Of a stretch of DNA of 26,791 bases, positions 1 through 10,400 are shown piece by piece (position 1 is the first letter of the stretch; each line of letters opens with the position of its first letter). Below the pieces are notes generated by a model, which was not told the origin of the DNA, searched no databases, and saw only the letters and a program-made list of their open reading frames with translations. Both the position numbers and the translations under genes were made by a program. This DNA comes from Amoebophrya sp. AT5.2 (lineage: Eukaryota; Sar; Dinophyceae; Syndiniales; Amoebophryaceae): the NCBI GenBank assembly GCA_005223375.1, contig RXOD01004178.1, positions 1 through 26,791 on the forward strand, read 5' to 3'.

Positions 1-3000
1 CGCCACGGGCAAGGCAGCGGCAGCGGCAGCGGCAGCGGCTGCGGCGTCGTCATTAGAGGCGTTCGCATCATGCCGCTGCAGTGTCCGCCGCTTTGCCTTT
101 GCCATCTCGTTTTCGTCCGCGTGCGCTAGCCGCCCTGCCGCGTGCCGCTGCTCACACTCACCGGCGACACTACAGCCGCTCGCGGACCGGTTCACCTCTG
201 CCTGCAACTCCTCAAACACAGCTCTGGTGACGCGTATCCCATCTGCCCTCAAGCTGTCCATACCCCTTTCGTCTTCACGAACTGCAGCTTGCTTACGACT
301 GAGGGTTTTGCCGGTTGTAATCACGACAGCGGGCGCCAGCGCCTGCTTGTCCTTTTTCTTTAGGTACTTGTTCTTTTTCGCCGAGCGCGAACGGTGGCGG
401 TGCTGTCCTTCATCGTTGGCCGCCTCGGAGTCCGCCGCCGCAGCAAGACCTCCTACCTCGTCCGCCTTCTCCTCGCTTCTATTGTTCCAATCCACGTGTT
501 GTATGATCGAGTCCAAGCCTTTCTTCAGATAGTACTCGGAGAACTTCGTCAAGAAGAACTCCTTGCTGGTGGCGGCGGAAAGAAGTCCTGAATTCGTCGC
601 GGAACGCGATGCGTCGCCCGCCAGAACCAGCCGCTCTATTCCCCGGAACATCCGCTGCACGTTATCGTCGACGTGGCTTCTTGTTGTAACCGGCATCCGC
701 AGCTTTTCCAGGTTCTCCGCGGTGAAGACCGGGTTTTCTTCCCGTCGTCGCGCACGGTCCGGATCGTTCTCCGCAAGTGCAGCGTTGTGCGCCTGCAGAG
801 CGCAACAATCGGCGCCCAGTTTCTCCAGCTCCGGAACGTTGGTGTTGCGAATATCAAAGATGTTGTTCCGCTTGTACTGCCACTGTAGGGCCCCCAGCAT
901 TTTGCGGTCCGGGATTTGCTTCTCGGTAACACCCTCGAGAGGGTCCGAGTAGCCGCCGAATTCGACCAGCGCGTCGAGCCATTCGTCGACCGAAGCGTAG
1001 TTTTGCCCGCGGAGCCGACTTTTCCGTAGGTTGTGGTCGTTGCAGGTGAGAAAGGCGGTAGAAGGCGCGACCGAATGGTTGTCCGCGTAGCTGGAAGCGG
1101 CACCAACGCCACCTGCCGCAAGACCAGGCTGCGACTGCGCACCGGCCGCCGCTTGGCTGAAGGCACTCGTGACGTCGACTTGGCTGCCGGCGAGATCTCG
1201 ATCACGGTTGCTGAGGACCGTTGCCTGGGCCTTCTTCACACTGCTCGCGGCACCGCAATTCTTGCGGACAATCAGCTCCAGTGCTGCGCCGTCTCTCTTG
1301 CTCACTTGCAACAAAACTCGCGTGCCGGGGGTGAATTCGTTCCGTTCGTGCCTGACCTTTGCGCCGTCGACTCTCACGATCTTACCTACCATGTCATCCC
1401 GGTATCCTGGCAACTCGGCAACGAGTGGTCCTTCGACCCGCAACTTGCACTGTATCTCGCTGTGCAACAGCAGGAGCTCCTGATAGTCCGCCATCGCCGA
1501 GGACGACTTGCCGGCGCCGATCCCGATCGCGGTTCGCGGGCAAACGCGCGCGGCGGCACTGAGGATGACGGCCAGAAACGAGCCACCGAGCCGGGTCCCG
1601 TCGGTACGGTGGGAGAGACCGTGGAAAGGGTTCTTCGTGTACACAAGCAGTTGGTTGATCGTCCCGTCCTGCTTCAGCCTCCACGTCTCCGACTTCGTAG
1701 TTAGCTGCTGGTCGAGCATTTGCTTGAACCGGCCGCGCTTCTCCTCGATCGGCGCGAGCGCCTGTTGAACTCTTTTCCGGTCGCCAAACGTGTACTTGCT
1801 CAGCTCCGGCATGGCAATGTACTTTCGGAGCCTCTCATCTTGTTTCACAGCTCCTCCTGCGCCGCCGTAGTTGTAGTTTACCAGAATCGCGGAGTCGTCC
1901 AGGGCATCGGCACTCTTGGATTCCTCGGTCCAAACCTTCCGGTGCTCGAGCCGGATGCTGTAGTGGTCAAATGCCATGGCGCGCACGGACTCCTCGCTGT
2001 TGTAGGCGTAGTGCTCCACCTCCTGGAAGAAGTTTTCATTGGCGTAGAAAGCGTGCGTGCCGCTTTTGTGAAAATCCGTGTCGTCCGCGGAGCTCGTGAA
2101 AGTTCGAATCGACTTGTGGTTCAAAAAGAGAAGGTCCCAGTAGCCGTAGCTGTCCTTGATCTTGCTCGCCAGCTTGCGGGCTACGTCCGCTTCGAAAATC
2201 ACCACGATCTTGCGCGGGTGCGTGGCCCGAAACTCAAACTTGAACGCTTTCGACCGGTTTGGTACTAGGTGCTGATTCGCGGCCACTCCCGTGCCAGTCG
2301 CAGTCTTCGCCGACATTACTGTGTTCGCCGCTGAAATGCCGGACAAGTGTCGAGCCAGTGGTTGTGGCCGTTTTGATGTGCCCGCGGCGTTTTGCAGAAC
2401 GCTGTTCGCCCGCACCGGAGCTCCGCGTCCTCCCGCTCGCCCGAGTGCGCCTCCTCCGCCTTTTTCTTTTGTTCCGGGACCTCCAGCAGCACCACCGCCT
2501 GCATTCTGCTCGACGATTCGGACCGCTTTTTCTACCGAGCCCCTGTCCTCCACCAGTATGAGTCGAAACCCGAGCTCAAGCTCCGGACACTTTTCGTCCT
2601 TCATCTCGACTTGCAGCACGCGGAGTCGCCATTTCCAGGGGTTTTCCTCTTCGTTTTTCGCCCGAACCCTCCATCTTTGTCGAAAGGTTGCCAGGTTCCG
2701 CTGCGAACCGCTGAGAACGTTCCAATTTCCGCAGCTTGCGTCGGTGAAAACTAGGGGTAGCATCTTCATTTCGCGCGGCGGGAAGCAGTAAAACGCGATC
2801 TGCTCCTTCGCGCGCGACGTCCCGCCGAAACAGGGCGCACCATCATGGTTCAGCAGCTCGTTGATCTCCGTCTGCAACGCTAGTCGGCGCATCAGATTTT
2901 CACTGCTTTTTACCTCATCCGAAAGGCTGTTTCTCTCCGCATAGAGCTCCGCAAGCCGGCCGCTGATCTTCACGTACTTTCGCGCGACATCCTTACCGCC

Positions 3001-6000
3001 GACTCTTTGCGTGGTGTACTCGAGCTTGTGGTAGTGCTTCACAAGGTCCTCCAGCATATGCGCCAGCTGTTGTTCATCAGATTCAAGGCGATGGCTCGTA
3101 GAAGGGACCACAGGCATCCGAGTCAGAGTGTAGCAAGACGAAAGACAAGTTCCGAGAAATTCTAATTTCCAATGTTGTTCAGCTCCAGGTAGCTAAGTGG
3201 GTTGCTACATAAGTACATCGCTTTCGCCTGGAAGCTCAATCTCGAGCTGATTCAGCGTGTACCCCTCGACGGGAAGCCGCTTCTTCATGTGGTCCAGCAG
3301 CCATGTGAGCTCCGCCTCCCTGTATTTCGGCCGCTCGAGGTCCTGGCCGATTGACTGTTGCGAAAGGCTTGGCAGCTCCGGAAGCGCCTTTGCCGCCGAA
3401 GATGAAGATGCGGCCACGTTGATGGCCGAGGACGCTCTGCAGCTTTTCGCCATCCCTCCTGCATGAAGTTCGTGATTTCTCGACTGCTTCGAAGCTGACA
3501 CGTCGAGAAGCCCGTGGCGTGCGCCAACTTTTTTGCTGCTGGTAGTATTACGATGGGCTGCAGCGATCGGGATCGCTTCTTGCTCTCGCTGCTTCTGCAA
3601 GAGAAGGCGATCTTCTACCGCCTTGATATCACTTGTCAACTTGTCCTCCTTTTTCTGCAGAATCGCAGCCATCCGTGCGTCTGCTCGCTGCATGACCGCC
3701 GCGAACGCTCCTCGGACAGCTCTGTGCAATCTGTGGAACTTTTTTCGTACCTCCGTGCTTTTACAAGCCACGTACCGGCAGCAGTGCTTCTTCTCCTCGT
3801 CGCGCAGCGCCGCCGCAACAATTTCGTGGGGGTGTCTTTCCGCCAAAGTGATTGCGTACAGCACGAGAATTACGTCGCGGAACAATTTCGCTGCATCCTT
3901 ACAACTGTGCTTGCAATCCAGCATTGTCTTGCTGTCGTACCCCCACCAGTAAGAAACTGTCGCGAGTACCACCAGGCCAAATCGCAGTAGCCGCACTTCA
4001 TTCTCCCGACTGATGGCATCGGCGTCGCCCTCGGAGCGTTCTGCATGAACGTCTTCATCACTATGGGTCTCGATAGGAACGATCCCCTGTATGAGGTATA
4101 TGATGTCGCTGCGCTGTAGCTTCCACACTTCTTTGCGTTTCCACTCCTCTTGTGGCCAGCCGTTTCGAATCCGCCCCGCATGCTCCCCGATAAGAAACGC
4201 CAGGGCGCACAGCTCGGCGAGGAACCCCCGACCATGCGCTTGCGCTGACCCTCCCATCGCAGCATCAGAGGTGGAGGTGGTCTGGGCGGTACTGGGCGGA
4301 ATGCTTCGCTGGAGTCGAGCAAGCGCTTCGTCCCGTGTCTGCGGAATCACATTCGCGACAGGAGTCGCCGGGGGTGACGCAGTTCCTTTGGTACCATGCG
4401 CTTCGGCTTCCACTTGCACTTGCAGCATGCTGATAAAGGCGTCGAGGTCGAGTCGTGCTGGTTCCTGCTGTGGAAGGAATATCCTGCGAAAGACCGTCTC
4501 GCCGTACAGCAGCGGCCAGACGCTCCCGATGAAAATGTGATCCAGACGGACCCAGGGCGCATACATCATGGCGGCGACACTGGCGCAGTCGAAGCCCCAA
4601 AACTCGAGAAAGTGCGCCACCGCGCTGCACGCAATCTGGCCGTCGCACGCGGACAAAACCGTTTGTCTCCATCTGGAAAAGTCCACGTCTCCGCTTTCCT
4701 CGGCGCCTGCGGCTTGTCGTGGTGTTGGGAAATGCAGCTGGATTGACGCTGGCGCCTTAGCCAGTGCGACCTGTTTCTCCGCGTCCGACCGGCCGACGTC
4801 GTTTTTGACGTCGGCGACACGTGCATTTAATTTCCCGGCGAGCGAGAGTGCGGTGAGAATCCAGGCCAGTGGTGCGTGGATCAGATCGGACCTGATCATG
4901 TTAGTCGCCTGCTGGCGCCCAAGCGCGTCGGAGACCGAAGCCGAACCACTGCCGCGCAAAAGTTGCTGACGCCTTCGTCGCTCCATGCAGGCTAAAACGC
5001 TCTGCTGATGTATTTCCAACAAGAACGGATCGTTGGTCGCCTCGCTTTCATCGTACACCGAAGGTGTCACCAGTCCGGAGCGCACTCGCCCCATGTTCGT
5101 GGTGTCCAGCAACAACATTCCACGATAATTCCAATCGGCCGTCTTCGGCGGGGTGCGGTCCTTTTCCTCGATGCCCGCCAGTGTGGTGTTGAAAAACACG
5201 CTCTGCTGATACAAATAGTCGTTGGCGAACAGCCTCGCGATTTGATGACCGCACGACGGCACCTGTTGCTGATTATGAGAGGCCGAAACTGCTGCCGAAG
5301 TTGTGGCGACAGGAGCCGCCAGCAAATTGAAGATGCTGCCGGAGTTTTTGAGGCAGAGCTCCGCCAACCGGTCCGGACTGTTGCGATTCCTCATGCACTC
5401 CCGCAAAGCCCAGCCGTCCCCGTAGAAGGCCGTCGAACCCATCCCAACATGCAGCGTTTCCGAACTGTAGCTGCTCCCACCATCGCGGCGAAAAAGACCA
5501 AAATCTGGCTCGACCGTTTGTACCACCCGCAGCACGGCGCGCAGCGCTGTCTCGGGCGTAGCTGCCTGCAGGAGCGGCGCGAACTTGGCGTCGATGGGAA
5601 TCGCCGTTGTCAAAAACTCGTCCAGCGGGCGCGAAGGCTCCCTCTTCAGCTTCTGTTTGTTCTTCTGTCCGGCGGAGGGGTGCGCTTTTTTTTTGTTCGG
5701 AGTACAGCTCCAGCTACCCGCTCTACTTCTGCCCCCTGGCGTGCCACGCGACTGCAGCTGCCTCTTGCGTGTCTCCCCCGCCGACTTCGCGCTTTCGTTG
5801 CTCGCGAGCCGCTGTAGCCGCTTCGAACGGGAACCGGAGCGGCCGAGGTGGAACTGTGATTTACCATAGTCACTCTCGTTGCTGCGGTGTCGCTTCAAAA
5901 GCCGGCCTGAGCCGCGCCGCGACGGTGTGCCCCGACGACAGGACGACCCTGGTGGAGGAGCGGGTGCGGGGGCCGGACCAGCCAGTACTAGTATTTGGCA

Positions 6001-6324
6001 CTGCTCGACTGCATCAACAGCATCGACACCAGCACCTGCCGCAGGGTAATTCGCAAAAGATGCAGTAGGTGGGTCACCTTGTGACTGCGACAGATGGAGC
6101 TGCTTCTTGACTCCATCGGCAGCAGCTGCTGTCTCTTCATCCCTGCGACGGCGCTTGAGGTCCGGCTCGTTGATATCTGCCGAAGGCGGGGGGCCCGCGC
6201 CGCGCCGCAGGCTGGAGCCAGGGTTCTCCCGATGACGCTGCGACGCCGCAGGGGGCAAGGGCGTGTCCTCCGGGAGCTGAATGACAGACCCGCTGTCGGC
6301 CGACGCCGGGGAGGCGAGCGCCAT
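1..6324 (-). CDS. Giant protein of unknown function (3' partial), two exons inferred
   Basis: I do not recognise the family. Exon 1 is 6324-3217 (1036 codons; ATG at 6324 with A at -3). Exon 2 is 3066-1 (1022 codons, no stop, runs off the window). The frame from 3117 to 1 is open throughout. Residues 1-230 are basic and low-complexity with an Arg/Lys cluster (LKRRRRDEE) suggesting a nuclear signal. Residues about 235-820 look folded, with hydrophobic helices (for example FGLVVLATVSYWWGYDS). About 830-900 is a charged helical stretch (KKEDKLTSDIKAVEDRLLLQ). Exon 2 opens with a predicted coiled coil, continues through beta-rich, Trp-containing segments, and becomes basic/Ser-rich (RHRSRSAKKNKYLKKK) near the edge. 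Joining the exons keeps phase 0. The alternative is two genes, the second starting at ATG 3117, only 87 bp after the first stop. Coding is certain; the join is likely but unproven. Confidence 0.7.
13..38. repeat. GGCAGC hexanucleotide microsatellite (poly-Ala coding)
   Basis: Four perfect tandem GGCAGC units, followed by degenerate copies up to about position 50. On the minus strand, in the frame of the gene leaving the window here, they encode an alanine run (about 11 Ala). It is an in-frame repeat likely to vary in length between strains. Confidence 0.85.
3067..3216 (-). other. Predicted phase-0 intron (GTACTT...AACAACAG), 150 bp
   Basis: The upstream frame has only three codons left before TAG after the donor GTACTT. 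The acceptor AACAACAG resumes the downstream frame in the same phase. A 6-bp-arm hairpin (GAAATT/AATTTC, 2-nt loop) lies at 3156-3169, and a weak 5-bp inverted repeat at 3189-3208. If this is not an intron, it holds an 87-bp intergenic gap plus the first 17 codons of a second gene. Confidence 0.55.
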
Positions 6325-7403
6325 CTTTCTTTGGTCTTGTTCCTCTTGGATTTTTCTAAAGGCACGATGTTGTCATACGGGTGCATATCGCTTCGGTTCA
6401 TCCGGTTGTCCCTAAAAAAATGTTCGATCACAGTGCAGTTCCGGTTGGAGAAGGTGTCGTGCTTCCTCGTCCGTCGAATCCGAAGTGACGCGGCTTAGGA
6501 AGTCCTTTACTCGACGTTTGTTGTGCCAACCTTCGTTCGTGTCCCTCCGACTGCACAACCCGGAGGAAGAAAAGAAGCCTCGCGCTGGCGAGCAGCTTTC
6601 GTGCTCCTGATAATTCTTTATGTCTGTGTAGCTCGAGGTGCTTCGCGTTTGCGGCTACGATAGCAGGTAGCGGCAGTACAACACCTCCACACCGCTAACG
6701 GCTCTTTCGAGGTTTCATCGACAAGGGTCCTCTTCTTGGGCTCCCTTGCGCCTCGAGCTCGAGTTGCTGGCGTGTTTTAGTTCCCTCAAATCAACACGGA
6801 TTCGCCATTATCGAGCGACGAAGAAAGAAGACTCTGGTCTTTCCGTGGTCTCAACGAATGCGAACGTCGCTGATGGGGCTTGTTCTTACCGAAGCTGAAC
6901 AATAAGAACGCACCATGCTTTTGCATGCGCCGAGCACTTGCTCCGAATCGCGGTATAATCGTGTTCGTAACCTACCAAAATAATATTTTCATTGCGATGA
7001 AGATTTTGTTTGTCAAATCCCGCACACGATCACGAGAACGAGAAGCTGTGTTTCATGAATGTAGACATGTTGACTACTTCACCGATCTGTACCCACCGAG
7101 AAGTGTAGGAGCAGATAATAGAAAAGTTGTTCTCGAACTAATAAACGGGCGCAGTTTGCGGAAGATCGCGTACGTGATTGATATAGGAAGCTCGAGTTGA
7201 TGTTGAAAAACAAAAAGTATAACAAACATGTTCAAAATTCAAATTTCTTGTCTTTCGTCATGGTAGAGGTAGACGTACAAGAAGTCGGCAGGGAGGACGA
7301 CGAGACGTTTACTGTTTTTTATTCCTTTCCAATTCCAAAACCTTAACCTTGTCTAAGTATAGTGTCTAAACATTCTGATTCAGGCTCAGCAACCGCTGCA
7401 GGG
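6325..7403. other. Intergenic region between the giant gene and the two-span membrane protein gene
   Basis: This lies upstream of the gene starting at 6324 and downstream of the stop at 7404. It is AT-richer than the flanking coding DNA, with no convincing coding sequence or RNA gene. A 12-bp perfect palindrome, CTCGAGCTCGAG, is at 6752-6763. A plus-strand open frame at 6880-7200 begins at TTG and has no recognisable features. No TATA-like promoter stands out. Confidence 0.6.
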
Positions 7404-10400
7404 TCACGAGCAGCAAAAAAATCCTCCTCTGCTCGCGCGGTTTTCTGCGGTAAGAATGCTGGTCTCGTCCTCTAGAATGACCACACCCGACATCATGCTG
7501 GCGCCACCCGACGAAAACCTCTCCGCTCCGCTGCCGAGCTCCGCGGCACCCATCGCTGCCGATATCCTCATGTCGTTCACTGGCGGAATCATGCCTGTTG
7601 ATGATTCAACATTGGGATCGATTGATTCGTTGCTCATCTTGTTCTAATTTTTTCGCGACACATTTTCGTACTCTGAGTGAAACAGAATGAATTATCGGAG
7701 TGAGTCTGAGATGCAGATGGCGCACTTGTATATCAGCATTTCAGCATTCTTCATTGATGAGGGAGCAGGAGCTAGCAATAAATACCTTCGTCTAAGTCTT
7801 CGTCTGAGTCGGTGTCTGGCTCGAGGTCGAGCGCATCAGCATCTACTGACGCGCTTTGTGATCCTCCATCCGGCGAATAGGCGTATGGTCGCGCCGCCTG
7901 CTCCCGGCGCCTCGACGAATTCATTGTTTTCAACTCTGTTGCATTGGTCTCCATGTCGATGTCCTGAAAAGGTTCGGTGCTTCTACTAGTTGCTCTAATC
8001 ATGTCTGCGCCGGCGCCCCCGGAAGTATTATCATCCTCTACTTTCTCCGGCTCGCCGATGTCTATGTCCCTTGGGTCCAGCTGCTGCTGCTGAAGATCCG
8101 CGAACGTTACTGTCGCCGCGCCGGGCCCCCGCTTACTGGTGGCCAAATGCGAGTTGTTGTTCTTGTGGCGGATCATGTCGTTGTTGCTGTTCATGTCGGA
8201 CCGAGACGATGAGGAGCTTCGTTCCTGCATCTCCAGTTCGATAAGCTGCTGCTGCTGCTGCGCTTCTCGTGCTGGGTCTGCGCCTTCGCTAAAAAATCCG
8301 CGGCTTATTCTGATACTCCACAGACGCTGCGTCGCCCGGCTTGCCTCCACGATCACAAGTTTTGCGAACGTGAGCACGGTCGCGAAAGCAAAGCCAACCG
8401 AAAGCAGCAGGAGCAGTCGACCGAGCGCGGCTCCGAGAACAGCGTCGAGCACGCGTGCAACCTCGTCTCGCACGTCACTGGAAAAGGCTATTACCGGCTC
8501 CACGACAAACTCCACCACGAACCGATTGGTCGGGCCTTCGAAGAGCCTCAGCATGGGGGATGATGTTCCTACACCCTCTCCTTTTGGATTTGGATGGGGC
8601 ACTCTCCGCGCCTCCGCTTCCAGGTGCCTTACCTCCCTCTGATGCAGGAGACGATCGGCTTTTGCAGCTGAGTTGTAGAATTTCGCGTCAGTCTTCCGAT
8701 CTACCTTTAAGTCTGACGCGGCTCCTTCATCTGACGGGTTGTGGTCTACTCGCGGAGACCGCATCATGGCTCCCCCCTCTGTATGAAGAACGTCCGCCGC
8801 TTGTAAGCCGCTCGGCGGCTTTGCGCGTAGGACGTCATCGGCAGAAAGTGTTCCTGAACCGAGGCTGGCATCGCGGACACCTTCCCCCAACAGAATCCTG
8901 CTGTTCTTCCGGTAGGCTTCGGGATCAGGCAAATCTACCGTAAATCTGCTGCTCGGATACGCATACGATGCTCGTGCTGCTGCCGCGCGCTCGGCGGTAT
9001 CTTCTGCACTCGCGCTCGACGTCGCATCTGCTCCGCCTCGCCGTCCCCGCGAAAAGGAAAAAGCGCCGCGCACGTAGCCCCAGATGCCGTCTTCCCAAAT
9101 GGCTTTCTGCGTTTGCTCGCCAAAATACGGTGCCGTCAAGGAAATCTTGGAAACGCTTTCCCCGACTGGCATGTAGTTCGAAGCCTCCGAGTCGAAGAGC
9201 CAATCGTTGAATCTTGTGGCACATCTCGCGGCACTGGAGGCTGTAGCGGTCGGCGCCGACGCAATGCGCGAAACGGTTCCGAAAAACATATCGGACAGGA
9301 ATCCACCAACGTCGAAGGACGAGCCCTTGCTGTCAGCTGAGGCATCGTCACGTTGATGGGCGCGTCGTGGTTGCGCAGGTCGTGGCGGCGCACCAGAGCT
9401 TGCTCTATGGGCGTTTGCGATGTCGTCGTGCAACAGAAAGTCCTTGTCGAAGTGCGCCGGAACTTGCGTGGTTCCGGATCCCGGACGCTCGTCCTCGTGG
9501 AGAATCGGATCATCAGCTGCCGCACCCTTTCTGTTCTTTGCATGAACGTGGGAGCCCTCGTCCCCCGCCACTTCGAAGAACGCCCCTGCTCCAGAAACTC
9601 CCCCGCTACCTTCGTACCTCTCTTTGATCGTCTCAACACTCTCGAAAAAGTGGCTCCGCCCCGCGATTAACGACGACCCAGTGATCGCACGCGCTTCCGC
9701 TATCTTCGATTGCGCCCAGCTCACGATTGCTCCAGCTAGTGGCGAGGTCCAGGATGCAGCTGCACTCGCAGCTCCAGCTTCACTCTGGTGTTGCTGTTGC
9801 GTAGCAACTCTCCACTTTTTCATTCCCGCAGCGGCAGCCTCTTGCTGTGTGATTCCGAAGTGTCCCAAAACTTTGTTCACCTCGCTGTCGGTGTAGCGTC
9901 GCGGCCCCGTGCCGAGAAAGTCTGGGTAGCTGGAAACGAGGACCGTGACACACGCGCCGAGCGAGATGAGGTTCAGGAGCCGAGACAGGGTATTCTTAGA
10001 GCAAAGAGTTCCCAGGAGAAACCCCTCCGCGGACAGGGGGTTCATGTTGCGGCCAAACGCAGGGGCAAGCCCTGCATCGGGGTCCTCCAAGACGCCGGTG
10101 GATACGGGGCCCTCGTCCTCTGGTGCATTGCTCGCTGCAGCTCGCTCCTGCTCCGGGTCGTGCTGTTGCGAAGATGAAGCTCCTCCTGTGTCATGTTGTT
10201 CAACCCCTAGTCCTAGCGCTGGCGACTTTTCGTGTTGTAGCTCGGAGGTATGCTCGGCTTTGCCTTGCTCGTCTTTCGCCTCGGACCCGACATAGGCGAA
10301 GCACTCAGTGACCCGCTTGTCCGCGCGAAAAGCCTGGGACACTTTCGCGAAGTCTACCCCACTCGGACCACGCGTCATCCGCTCTCGCTCCCCCTGAATG

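Noticed and set aside
1033..2791. Consecutive plus-strand open frames of 100-220 codons
   Set aside because: They are antisense shadows of the long minus-strand frame that is open from 3117 to 1 and has better composition.
6752..6763. CTCGAGCTCGAG palindrome as a regulatory site
   Set aside because: It is a simple doubled hexamer with no second copy near other starts; reported only as sequence content.
6880..7200. Plus-strand 106-codon open frame
   Set aside because: It begins at TTG, sits in AT-rich intergenic DNA, shows no motif, and opposes every other gene.
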